Origin: Azonexus sp.
GTDB lineage: Bacteria > Pseudomonadota > Gammaproteobacteria > Burkholderiales > Rhodocyclaceae
Length of the DNA stretch: 64,000 nucleotides
Assembly (NCBI GenBank): GCA_031260295.1
Contig: JAIRKE010000025.1
Coordinates: forward strand, 62,001-126,000
Reading direction: 5' to 3'
The position numbers and the translations under genes are program-made. The notes beneath the pieces were generated by a model that was not told the DNA's origin, did no database searches, and saw only the letters and a list, made by a program, of their open reading frames with translations. Below, piece by piece: positions 56,109 to 64,000 of the stretch. The stretch's first letter is position 1, and each line of letters begins with the position of its first letter.

Positions 56109-57824
56109 TTAGAGATTGGTCGTGCTCAACACTTCGTCGAGCGAGGTCATGCCTTGTTTTACCTTGAGCAGGCCAGATTCGCGCAGATCCTTGACGCCTT
56201 CCCGTTTGGCCTGTTGGGCCAGGTCGAGTGCTGTCGCGCCACCCATGATCAGGCGCTGCATGTCTTCCGTGACCGGCATGACCTGGTAGATGCCGACCCG
56301 TCCCTTGTAGCCGCTACCCTTGCAGCGGTCGCAGCCTTCCGGACCGTACAGTGTCCACGAACCGTCGAGCTCTTCTTCCTTGAAGCCGGCGTCGAGCAGC
56401 GCCTGGGTTGGCACCGTCATCGGCTTCTTGCAATTGCACAGGCGCCGGGCCAGGCGCTGGGCGGTGATCAACTGGACGCTGGAGGCGATATTGAAGGTCG
56501 GCACGCCCATGTTCATCAGGCGAGTCAAGGTTTGCGGCGCGTCATTGGTATGCAACGTCGACAGCACCATGTGGCCGGTCTGCGCCGCCTTGATGGCGAT
56601 TTCGGCGGTTTCCAGGTCGCGGATTTCACCGACCATGATGATGTCCGGATCCTGGCGGAGAAAGGCCCTGAGCGCGACCGGGAAGGTCAGCCCGGCCCGG
56701 TCGTCGACATTGACCTGATTGATGCCGGCCAGGTTGATTTCGGCCGGATCCTCGGCGGTAGAGATATTGACGCCGTCCCTGTTCAGGATGTTGAGACAGG
56801 TATAGAGCGAAACCGTCTTGCCGGAACCGGTTGGTCCGGTAACTAGCACCATCCCGTAGGGGCGGTTGACGGCATCGAGTAAGGCGTCTTTCTGCTCCGG
56901 TTCATAACCGAGTGCTTCGATGCCCAGCGTGGCCGAAGTCGGGTCGAGAATACGCAGCACGATCTTCTCGCCCTGCAGGGTCGGCAGGGTGCTGACCCGG
57001 AAATCGATGGCGCGGGTCTTGGACAGCACCAGACGCATGCGCCCGTCCTGGGGAACGCGTTTCTCGGCGATATTCAGGCGGGAGATGACCTTGATCCGGG
57101 AAGCCAGCTTCTCCTTGATGGCCAGCGGCGGCGTGGCGATTTCGCGAAGCGTGCCGTCGACGCGGAAACGGATGCGGTAGAACTTCTCGTAGGGTTCGAA
57201 GTGGATGTCCGAGGCGCCGTCGTTGATTGCATCCAGCAGCATCTTCTGGAGGAATTTGACGACCGGAGCATCTTCGGCATCCTGGCCGATCGCTTCTTCC
57301 GTCTTCGAGCCGGATTCTTCGTCGAGAAGACCGAGATCGATATCTTCGCTGGCCAGATTTTTCAGCGCGTCGTTGGCCGACTCGGCATATTTGGCGACCA
57401 GCGGCGCTAGTTTGGGATGCTCGACGACGATAGGGTCGACCGCCAAACCGGTCTGGAAACGGATTTCATCCAGGGCGCGCAGGTTGGTCGGGTCGGAGAT
57501 GGCCACCGAGAGCCGATTGCCGCGCTTGTTGAGCGGGATCACCTTGTGCGTGGCGATCAGCTTGCGGTCAATGGCGTCGGCGAGAATGTAGGTGTCGTCG
57601 AAGGCCGCCAGATCGAGCAGGGGGTAGCCGAAGGTTTCCGAGACGAAGCGGGCGATTTCATTCGCTGTGGCCTTCTGGCTGACGATGATCTGCTCGATCA
57701 GGGAAATCCTGGCATTGTTGGCTTGCGACAGCAGTTGCTCAGCCTCTGCCTCCTTGAGTTGCCCGGCCTGCACCAGCGCGCGTGCCAGACCACTGAGCGG
57801 AGGAGATTGGGGGGTTGCCGCCAT
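56109..57824 (-). CDS. pilB: Type IV pilus assembly ATPase PilB
   Basis: Cytoplasmic ATPase that drives pilus extension. 571 residues. N-terminal GSPII_E domain, Walker A VTGPTGSGKTVSLYTC, Asp box TAEDPAEINLAGINQV, Walker B DPDIIMVGEIRDLET, His box HTNDAPQTL. Zinc cysteines in CNCKK and CDRCKG. ATG at 57824 fits the family; the open frame extends upstream without support. Operon pilBCD. Confidence 0.96.
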   Translation of the reverse strand: MAATPQSPPLSGLARALVQAGQLKEAEAEQLLSQANNARISLIEQIIVSQKATANEIARFVSETFGYPLLDLAAFDDTYILADAIDRKLIATHKVIPLNKRGNRLSVAISDPTNLRALDEIRFQTGLAVDPIVVEHPKLAPLVAKYAESANDALKNLASEDIDLGLLDEESGSKTEEAIGQDAEDAPVVKFLQKMLLDAINDGASDIHFEPYEKFYRIRFRVDGTLREIATPPLAIKEKLASRIKVISRLNIAEKRVPQDGRMRLVLSKTRAIDFRVSTLPTLQGEKIVLRILDPTSATLGIEALGYEPEQKDALLDAVNRPYGMVLVTGPTGSGKTVSLYTCLNILNRDGVNISTAEDPAEINLAGINQVNVDDRAGLTFPVALRAFLRQDPDIIMVGEIRDLETAEIAIKAAQTGHMVLSTLHTNDAPQTLTRLMNMGVPTFNIASSVQLITAQRLARRLCNCKKPMTVPTQALLDAGFKEEELDGSWTLYGPEGCDRCKGSGYKGRVGIYQVMPVTEDMQRLIMGGATALDLAQQAKREGVKDLRESGLLKVKQGMTSLDEVLSTTNL

Positions 57825-57929
57825 GGGATATCGTCGAATGCCTTTTAGATTGCGCGATGATGCTACGCGGGCCTGGGTTTGTAAAGGCTGGCCGGCCATC
57901 TGCGCCGGCTTCCCGAGGTTTTACGTGTT

Positions 57930-58769
57930 CTAAACGTGGTGCAGGATCACTTCGCCGACGAAGCGGCTGCCGACATAGGCCAGGATAAGCAGCGAAAAGC
58001 CGGCCAGAGTCCAGCGCAGCGCGCGCTTGCCGCGCCAGCCCCAGGCGTGGCGGCCGATCAGCAGGGTAGCGAAGATGCCCCAGGAGGCAAAACCGAACAG
58101 CGTCATGTGATTGAGGGCAAACGGCTTGCCGAACAGAACTTTGGAAAAGAACACGCCGCTGCCTACGGTCAGCGTCAGCAGGACGAAGCCGATGGTCAAC
58201 ATGCGGAACAGCAGCGATTCCATCGCCATCAACGGCGGCAGGCTGGCCAGGCTGCGCTTGAGCGCGCGCCTGTGCAGCGCGTTTTCGACAAGGCCCATGA
58301 AAATGGCGTGCAGGGCCGACAGGGTCAGCAGACTATAGGCCAACATGGCGGCTATAAAATGCATCATGAAGCCGGTGGCCTCGGCATTGGCGACCAGGCG
58401 GACGTAGGGAAACAGCACTGGTAGGATGGCGCAGATGGCGGCCAGCGGCAGCACCATCGGCTGCAAACCCTCCATGCGCGCCATGAAACTTTCCAGCCAG
58501 TAGATCAGTACCGCCAGCCACATCATCAGGGAGAGCGCGAAGCTGAACGAGAAGCGCATGCCGACTTCGGCAAACAGGCCGTCGTAGAGTCCCCAAGCGT
58601 GAATGACCAAGGCGCTGGCAATGGCGGCGCGCTCCCAAGTACGCATCGGGCAGGCGACGCACTGGTTTTCGCTTTCCCGCCAGCGGCTGTTCCAGAAATG
58701 GAAGCCGAGTCCGCCGTAGATCAGGGCAGCGAGAATGTGCGGCAGGAGCTGAATTACAATGTCGGACAT
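57930..58769 (-). CDS. CcsA/YpjD-type cytochrome c assembly membrane protein
   Basis: Polytopic protein of 279 residues (CcsA/HemX-like, PF01578) with conserved histidines in membrane segments (VIHAWGLYDGLF, MHFIAAMLAYSLL, LGGRHAWG-like region LIGRHAWGWRGKRA). YpjD-like proteins are often next to ffh, as here (divergent, 29-base gap). A haem-handling role is implied by the family but not proven. ATG at 58769 is preferred over TTG at 58775. Confidence 0.87.
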   Translation of the reverse strand: MSDIVIQLLPHILAALIYGGLGFHFWNSRWRESENQCVACPMRTWERAAIASALVIHAWGLYDGLFAEVGMRFSFSFALSLMMWLAVLIYWLESFMARMEGLQPMVLPLAAICAILPVLFPYVRLVANAEATGFMMHFIAAMLAYSLLTLSALHAIFMGLVENALHRRALKRSLASLPPLMAMESLLFRMLTIGFVLLTLTVGSGVFFSKVLFGKPFALNHMTLFGFASWGIFATLLIGRHAWGWRGKRALRWTLAGFSLLILAYVGSRFVGEVILHHV

Positions 58770-58798
58770 CCACAAATTCTACTCGAAGCCCACTAGCC

Positions 58799-60166
58799 AT
58801 GCTCGATAACCTGACCACCCGCCTTGCCCGCGTCATGAAGACGCTGAAAGGCGAAGCCCGCCTGACCGAAACCAATATCGCCGAAGCTCTGCGCGAAGTG
58901 CGCATGGCGCTGCTGGAGGCCGACGTCGCCTTGCCAGTAGTCAAGGATTTCATCGCCGCCGTCAAGGAAAAAGCCGTCGGCGAGAACGTCATCGGTTCGT
59001 TGAGTCCGGGCCAGGCGCTGATCGGCGTGGTTCACGACGAACTGAGCAAAATCATGGGGGCGGCGCACGAGGGGATCAACTTCAGCACCCAGCCGCCTGC
59101 CATCGTGCTGATGGCGGGCCTGCAAGGAGCCGGCAAGACGACCACGGTCGGTAAACTGGCCAAGTTCCTCAAGGAAAACCACAAGAAAAAGGTTCTCGTC
59201 GTTTCCTGCGACGTTTACCGGCCAGCGGCCATCGAGCAGTTGAAATCGGTGGCCGGGCAGGCGGGCGTCGATTTCTTCCCCTCCGCTGTCGGCGAAAAAC
59301 CGGAAACCATTGCCCTGGCGGCGGTGGACTGGGCCAAGCGCCACTACCACGATGTGTTGCTGGTCGACACTGCCGGCCGGCTGGCCATCGACGACGAAAT
59401 GATGGCCGAGATCAAGCGCCTGCATGCGACGGTCAAGCCCATCGAGACGCTGTTCGTGGTCGATGCCATGCTCGGCCAGGATGCGGTCAATACCGCCCGC
59501 GCCTTCGACGAGGCGCTGCCGCTGACCGGCGTCGTGCTGACCAAGCTCGACGGCGACTCGCGCGGCGGCGCGGCCTTGTCGGTGCGCCACGTCACCGGCA
59601 AGCCGATCAAGTTCGCCGGCGTCGGCGAAAAGCTCTCGGGATTGGAAGCCTTTCACCCCGAGCGTATGGCTTCGCGCATTCTCGGCATGGGCGATGTGCT
59701 GTCGCTGATCGAGGAGGCGAAGAAGGGCCTCGACGAAGAAAAGGCCGTGGCTTTCGCCAAGAAGCTGAAGGCCGGCAAGGGCTTCGATCTCAGCGATTTC
59801 AAGGAGCAGATGGCGCAGATGCGCAACATGGGCGGCCTGTCGGCGCTGATGGACAAGATGCCGGCGCAAATCGCCCAGGCCGCCGGCCAGTTGCCGGCCG
59901 GGGCCGAGAACAAGATGATCGGGCGGGTAGAGGGCATCATCAATTCCATGACCCCCGCCGAGCGTGCCAAGCCGGAACTCATCAAGGCCAGCCGCAAGCG
60001 GCGCATCGCCCTGGGGGCGGGCGTCCAGGTGCAGGACGTCAACCGCCTGCTCAACCAGTTCGAGCAGACGCAGAAAATGATGAAGCAGTTTTCCAAAGGC
60101 GGCATGGGCAAGCTGATGCGCGGCATGAAGGGCATGCTGCCGGGCATGGGCGGGTTTGGGCGCTGA
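58799..60166 (+). CDS. ffh: Signal recognition particle protein Ffh
   Basis: SRP GTPase. 455 residues. N domain, then G domain with GLQGAGKTTTVGKL (G1), VDTAGRLAIDDEMM (G3) and TKLDGDSRGGAALS (G4), and a methionine-rich M domain (MKQFSKGGMGKLMRGMKGML) for signal peptide and 4.5S RNA binding. The 4.5S RNA gene is not in the window. Confidence 0.97.
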   Translation: MLDNLTTRLARVMKTLKGEARLTETNIAEALREVRMALLEADVALPVVKDFIAAVKEKAVGENVIGSLSPGQALIGVVHDELSKIMGAAHEGINFSTQPPAIVLMAGLQGAGKTTTVGKLAKFLKENHKKKVLVVSCDVYRPAAIEQLKSVAGQAGVDFFPSAVGEKPETIALAAVDWAKRHYHDVLLVDTAGRLAIDDEMMAEIKRLHATVKPIETLFVVDAMLGQDAVNTARAFDEALPLTGVVLTKLDGDSRGGAALSVRHVTGKPIKFAGVGEKLSGLEAFHPERMASRILGMGDVLSLIEEAKKGLDEEKAVAFAKKLKAGKGFDLSDFKEQMAQMRNMGGLSALMDKMPAQIAQAAGQLPAGAENKMIGRVEGIINSMTPAERAKPELIKASRKRRIALGAGVQVQDVNRLLNQFEQTQKMMKQFSKGGMGKLMRGMKGMLPGMGGFGR

Positions 60167-60179
60167 GCAGCGTTAGGCT

Positions 60180-60491
60180 TTGAGAGGTGTTGCGTGTTTG
60201 ACATACCTCTTCAGATTGCTTGACTGCACGCCCCATAGCGGGCCTTTCTCCGTAGTCGATTGGCTCATCGTGGCCCCTTTGATCCCGCTCGCGCCAATGT
60301 TGGTTTGGTGGCTACCGTGGGAGCAATGGATTCCTTGGGGGAAATTGCCGCAGATTCCTTTGGGGCTATATTTTCTCTACGTAACCTATGCGGCTTTTCA
60401 TATCTACGGCTGCCATTGGGCAGTTCTTATTTCGTTTGGTTTTGCTATTGGCTTTTTGATCAACGGTTTTTTGCAGCGGCCCAACCCGTGA
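60180..60491 (+). CDS. Possible small membrane protein, up to 103 aa
   Basis: Open frame with two or three hydrophobic segments (DWLIVAPLIPLAPMLVWWLP, LGLYFLYVTYAAFHIYG, WAVLISFGFAIGFLINGFL). It has no ATG near its 5' end; TTG at 60180 or another alternative start would be needed, and no clear ribosome site is seen. The hydrophobic pattern and AT-richer composition favour a real gene. Unrecognised. Confidence 0.4.
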   Translation: MRGVACLTYLFRLLDCTPHSGPFSVVDWLIVAPLIPLAPMLVWWLPWEQWIPWGKLPQIPLGLYFLYVTYAAFHIYGCHWAVLISFGFAIGFLINGFLQRPNP

Positions 60492-60551
60492 ACGCAAATC
60501 CTGGGTCGGTCTTGTGCCTGACATGGCGTTCAAGCTGGGCAATTCCGCCGT

Positions 60552-61169
60552 TCAGCTTGGGCGCTCGCTCTGCGCCAGCCGGGCCGGTTTGTCATAGCTC
60601 CAGTGATTCTGCCAGGCGGCACGGACCAGGTTGGGGTATTCGGGCTTGCCGAGGCTGCCGTTGTAGCGGCCCAAGGCGCGGTAGAGGTCGCCCTTTTCGA
60701 TGTCGAGATAGTGGCGCAGGATGGTGCAGCCGTAGCGCAGATTGGTGCGCAGGTCGAACAGGGAATCCTCGGGTTGTCCAATCAGCTTGACCCAGAACGG
60801 CATCACCTGCATGTAGCCACGGGCGCCGGCCGAGGACACGGCGTATTTGCGAAAGCCCGATTCGACCTGCATCAGGCCCAGCACCAGTTGCGGATCGAGT
60901 CCGGCGCGGGTGGCTTCGTAATGCACGCTGCGCAGCAGGTCAATGCGGTAGGCCCGGTCGGGAATGCGTTTTTCCAGACGGCGCGACATCTCGCCGAGCC
61001 AGTCGGCGGCATCCTCGGGCATTTTGAACGAACTGACGCTCGGGCGGGCATCCGACACCGCCTTGTGCAGCGCCGCCTGAACGCTGGCCGACAAGGGTTC
61101 GTATTTCTGCGCGCCGGCGTAGACCGCCGACGCGCCGCACAGCAGCAATGCGGCGATCAGCCGGCGCAC
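60552..61169 (-). CDS. Lytic transglycosylase (SLT domain)
   Basis: Periplasmic peptidoglycan-cleaving enzyme. Signal peptide [20 protein letters not shown]. The SLT domain has the catalytic Glu in [20 protein letters not shown] and the [14 protein letters not shown] and [11 protein letters not shown] motifs. 205 residues. It overlaps the 3' end of proS by 13 bases. Confidence 0.92.
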   Translation of the reverse strand: MRRLIAALLLCGASAVYAGAQKYEPLSASVQAALHKAVSDARPSVSSFKMPEDAADWLGEMSRRLEKRIPDRAYRIDLLRSVHYEATRAGLDPQLVLGLMQVESGFRKYAVSSAGARGYMQVMPFWVKLIGQPEDSLFDLRTNLRYGCTILRHYLDIEKGDLYRALGRYNGSLGKPEYPNLVRAAWQNHWSYDKPARLAQSERPS

Positions 61170-62887
61170 AGTTTTTCCTGAATGAAAGCGAGGATGTCGT
61201 TACTGGCCACCATGGTCGCTTCGGCATCTTGACGGCCCTTGTATTCGATCTGACCCTCTTTTAGGCCGCGCTCGCCGATCACAATGCGGTGCGGAATGCC
61301 GATCAGTTCCATGTCGGCGAACATCACGCCGGGCCGCTCGTTGCGGTCGTCGAGCGCGACGTCGATGCCGGCGGCGCGGAAGGCCGCGTACAGCTGGTCG
61401 GCCTCGACCTTGACGGCGTCGCTCTTGTGATAGCCCATCGGCACGATGCAAACGGTGAAGGGGGCGATGGCGGCAGGCAGAACGATGCCGCGCTCGTCGT
61501 TGCCCTGCTCGATGGCCGCGCCGACGATGCGCGAGACGCCGATGCCATAGCAGCCCATTTCCATGATCTGGTTTTTGCCCTGCTCATCGAGAAAGGCGCA
61601 GTTCAACGCGGCGGCATATTTCTGGCGCAGTTGGAAAATATGGCCGACTTCGATGCCGCGCAGGATTTCCAGTTGCCCCTGGCCGTCCGGCGACGGGTCG
61701 CCAGCGACGACCTGGCGCAGGTCCGCCACTTCCGGTTCTGGCAAGTCGCGGCCAAAATTGACACCCTTGAGATGCTGGCCGGCCTCATTGGCGCCGCAGG
61801 CGAAATCGCTCATGGCGGCGACGCTGCGGTCGGCGATGATCAGGATGTTTTGCTTATCGGCAATGACTGGGCCGATGTAGCCCGGCTTGCAGCCCAGATA
61901 GTCCTCGACTTCGGCCTCGCTGGCGAAACGGAAGGGCGCGAGCACCGCCAGCTTGCTGGCCTTGATTTCGTTCAGTTCGTGATCGCCGCGCAGTAGCAGC
62001 AGGGCGAAGGTCTTGCCGCCATCTTCTTTTTCGCTGACCACGGCGATGGATTTGACGATTCGCTCTAGGCCGATGCCCAGAAACTCGGCCACATCGGCGC
62101 AGACCGTCTTGCCGGGCGTCGCCACCTTTTCCATAGCCTGAGTGGCAGCCGGGCGCGGCGCAGCCGGGGCGAGGGCCTCGGCCAGCTCGACGTTGGCCGC
62201 GTAATCGGATTGTGGACAGTAGGCGATGGTGTCCTCGCCGGAATCGGCCAAGACTTGAAATTCGTGCGAGCCGGTGCCGCCAATCGCCCCGGTATCGGCG
62301 GCGACCGCCCGGAATTTGAGGCCCAGGCGGGTGAAGATGCGGCTGTAGGTCGCGTACATGTTGGCGTACTCACGCTGCAGATCCTCAAAAGAGGCGTGGA
62401 AGGAATAGCCGTCCTTCATCAAAAACTCACGGCCGCGCATGACGCCGAAGCGCGGGCGGATTTCGTCGCGGAATTTGCTCTGGATTTGGTACAGGTGAAT
62501 CGGCAACTGGCGATAGCTCTTGACGTCGCGGCGCACCGCGTCGGTGACGACTTCCTCATGCGTCGGGCCGATGACGAAATCGCGTTGGTGGCGATCCTTG
62601 AAACGCAAAAGTTCCGGGCCATAGTCCGGGCCGCGCCCGGATTCTTCCCATAATTCAAAGGGTTGCACGGCTGGCATCAGCAATTCCTGTGCTCCGGCCT
62701 GGTTCATTTCCTCGCGGACGATGTTTTCCACCTTGCGCAGCACGCGCAGGCCGAGCGGCATCCAAGTGTAGATACCGGCGGCCGCCCGCTTGATGTAGCC
62801 GGCGCGCAGCATCAGTTTGTGGCTGACGACTTCGGCGTCGGCGGGGGCTTCCTTGAGCGTGGAGAAGAAGAACTGCGAAGTGCGCAT
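61157..62887 (-). CDS. proS: Prolyl-tRNA synthetase
   Basis: Class II synthetase of the bacterial type with an editing insertion domain (YbaK-like, about residues 225-400). 576 residues. Motif 2 [19 protein letters not shown], motif 3 [16 protein letters not shown]. Anticodon domain in the last 110 residues. ATG at 62887 gives [15 protein letters not shown]; the frame upstream is not coding. Divergent from rppH. Confidence 0.97.
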   Translation of the reverse strand: MRTSQFFFSTLKEAPADAEVVSHKLMLRAGYIKRAAAGIYTWMPLGLRVLRKVENIVREEMNQAGAQELLMPAVQPFELWEESGRGPDYGPELLRFKDRHQRDFVIGPTHEEVVTDAVRRDVKSYRQLPIHLYQIQSKFRDEIRPRFGVMRGREFLMKDGYSFHASFEDLQREYANMYATYSRIFTRLGLKFRAVAADTGAIGGTGSHEFQVLADSGEDTIAYCPQSDYAANVELAEALAPAAPRPAATQAMEKVATPGKTVCADVAEFLGIGLERIVKSIAVVSEKEDGGKTFALLLLRGDHELNEIKASKLAVLAPFRFASEAEVEDYLGCKPGYIGPVIADKQNILIIADRSVAAMSDFACGANEAGQHLKGVNFGRDLPEPEVADLRQVVAGDPSPDGQGQLEILRGIEVGHIFQLRQKYAAALNCAFLDEQGKNQIMEMGCYGIGVSRIVGAAIEQGNDERGIVLPAAIAPFTVCIVPMGYHKSDAVKVEADQLYAAFRAAGIDVALDDRNERPGVMFADMELIGIPHRIVIGERGLKEGQIEYKGRQDAEATMVASNDILAFIQEKLCAG

Positions 62888-62999
62888 GGGATGCTCTTGA
62901 ATTCGTTGATAAAAGGGGATTTTACACGCTGGGCGTGCTTTGCACCCAGGCGGCCTTTGTGGAAGAATCGAGGTAACTTTTAATTTTTGCAGGTTTCTC

Positions 63000-63554
63000 A
63001 TGCTCGACCGTGAAGGCTATCGCCCGAACGTCGGCATCATTCTTTGTAACGCCAAAAACGAGGTTTTCTGGGGTAAGCGCATACGGGAGCATTCCTGGCA
63101 GTTTCCGCAGGGTGGTATCAAGCGCGGCGAATCGCCGGAGCAGGCCATGTATCGCGAACTGTACGAAGAGGTCGGGCTCTTGCCGGAGCACGTGCGCATC
63201 CTCGGGCGAACCAAAGGCTGGTTGCGTTATGAAGTGCCGACACACTGGATCAAGCGCGAATGGCGCGGTTCCTACAAAGGCCAAAAGCAGATCTGGTTTT
63301 TGTTGCGCCTGACCGGGCGCGACAACGACGTCAGCCTGCGGGCTACAGCCAAGCCGGAATTCGACGCCTGGCGCTGGAACGACTACTGGGTGCCGCTCGA
63401 CTCGGTGATTGAGTTCAAGCGCGGGGTTTACGGCCAGGCGCTGGCCGAGTTGATCCGTTTTCTCGATGTCGACCGCCGCGGCCGGCATCGCCGCGCTGTC
63501 GGCGGTGGGTATGGAACGCCCGGTGATAGTCCGGCCAAGGCCGAAGGAGAGTGA
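63000..63554 (+). CDS. rppH: RNA pyrophosphohydrolase RppH
   Basis: Removes 5' pyrophosphate from mRNA to start decay. 184 residues. [20 protein letters not shown] is the typical N-terminus. The Nudix box [20 protein letters not shown] with VGL is intact. [17 protein letters not shown] matches the family end. The CNP1-like gene follows at once. Confidence 0.95.
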   Translation: MLDREGYRPNVGIILCNAKNEVFWGKRIREHSWQFPQGGIKRGESPEQAMYRELYEEVGLLPEHVRILGRTKGWLRYEVPTHWIKREWRGSYKGQKQIWFLLRLTGRDNDVSLRATAKPEFDAWRWNDYWVPLDSVIEFKRGVYGQALAELIRFLDVDRRGRHRRAVGGGYGTPGDSPAKAEGE

Positions 63555-63555
63555 A

Positions 63556-64000
63556 TTGGTAGCGACGGTGCGACGCGGTCTGTTGCTGTTGTGTGGGTTC
63601 CTGCTCTGCGCTTCCGTGTGGGCGGCACCGGGGGACGACGAGGACGATGCCTATTTTCCGAAAGCCTGGAAGGAGCTCGATATCGAGCTCCCGCCGCCGC
63701 CGGTCGAACGCAATCTGCAACCCATTTATCTCAACGCGGTGGCGCGCAACCAGTTTCTCGTTGATACGGAAAGCCTGCGCGTCGATGCCGATGGGGTCGT
63801 GCGCTACATGCTGGTCGTGCTGACGCCCGGTGGCGCGCGCAACGTTACCTATGAAGGCATGCGCTGCGAGACGCGTGAGTGGCGCGTCTATGCCTCGGGG
63901 CGTTCGGACGGTAGTTGGTCGAAGGCGCGCCGCGCCGAGTGGCTGCCGATACGCGACGAGTACGTGAATCGCTATCACGCGGCATTGTTCCTGGATTACT
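63556..64000 (+). CDS. CNP1-like family protein (partial, runs off the window)
   Basis: The visible 148 codons start with a signal-like segment (RRGLLLLCGFLLCASVWAAP), then an acidic stretch and a core: FLVDTESLRVDADGVVRYML, then NVTYEGMRCETREWRVYA, then SWSKARRAEWLPI. This fits the CNP1-like family (PF08750) of exported betaproteobacterial proteins with unknown function. TTG at 63556 is chosen because AAGGAG lies 6 bases upstream. The 3' end is beyond the window. Confidence 0.78.
   Translation, partial: MVATVRRGLLLLCGFLLCASVWAAPGDDEDDAYFPKAWKELDIELPPPPVERNLQPIYLNAVARNQFLVDTESLRVDADGVVRYMLVVLTPGGARNVTYEGMRCETREWRVYASGRSDGSWSKARRAEWLPIRDEYVNRYHAALFLDY

Overview
The window is a GC-rich bacterial chromosome segment, densely packed with genes. 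Gene content and order fit a betaproteobacterium of the Rhodocyclales type (Dechloromonas, Azonexus, Propionivibrio or Accumulibacter-like). Pointers are cytochrome c4-engB-hemB, pilB-pilC-pilD, fmdB-DUF502-aspS-nudB, ypjD-like/ffh, proS/rppH/CNP1-like and a large glycogen cluster. The family assignment is an inference from gene content; no rRNA or tRNA gene was seen.

Layout. Positions 1-13.3 kb hold glycogen and maltodextrin metabolism: glgA (cut by the window edge), a small unknown gene, pgi, glgP, a GH57 4-alpha-glucanotransferase, a second GH57 amylase-type enzyme and glgC on the minus strand, then divergent glgB and convergent glk. ADP-glucose made by GlgC is polymerised by GlgA and branched by GlgB. 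GlgP and the GH57 enzymes break the polymer down. Glk and Pgi feed glucose and G6P into glycolysis. From 13.3 to 26.2 kb lie housekeeping genes (thyA, mog, darP, pmbA, dps, a histidine phosphatase, glyA, nrdR, ribD) with AT-richer unknown genes between them. From 26.2 to 29.7 kb is a fumarate reductase operon, frdCAB, of the di-haem Wolinella type. From 29.8 to 41 kb come moeB/thiF-like, ctpA, envC, an ArsR-type regulator with two widely spaced cysteines followed by rhodanese and glutaredoxin, secB, gpsA, trmL, comF and bioB-bioC. From 41 to 49 kb are a CBS-HDOD pair, cytochrome c4, engB, hemB, a GFA-family protein, slmA, an unusual pair made of a DegT aminotransferase and a GlpD-like flavoprotein, and a HAD nucleotidase. 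From 49 to 64 kb are argB, nudB, a barstar and secreted guanyl-RNase pair, aspS, DUF502, fmdB, pilDCB, a YpjD-like protein, ffh, a lytic transglycosylase, proS, rppH and a partial CNP1-like gene.

Non-coding signals include two copies of a roughly 155-bp palindromic intergenic element with long terminal inverted repeats (31.03 and 48.88 kb), three copies of a short REP-like hairpin (one at 7.39 kb, an inverted pair at 44.76-44.85 kb), intrinsic terminators after dps and cytochrome c4, and promoter candidates before bioB, fmdB and the ArsR gene.

Most of the window is ordinary core genome. The points most worth follow-up are the Wolinella-type fumarate reductase in a betaproteobacterial setting, the SqrR/BigR-like regulator beside sulfur-transfer genes, the RNase Sa-like/barstar pair inside the aspS-nudB operon, the DegT/GlpD-like pair with altered GlpD motif residues, and the dispersed palindromic repeats. 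I did not find a CRISPR array, transposase, prophage or rRNA operon.
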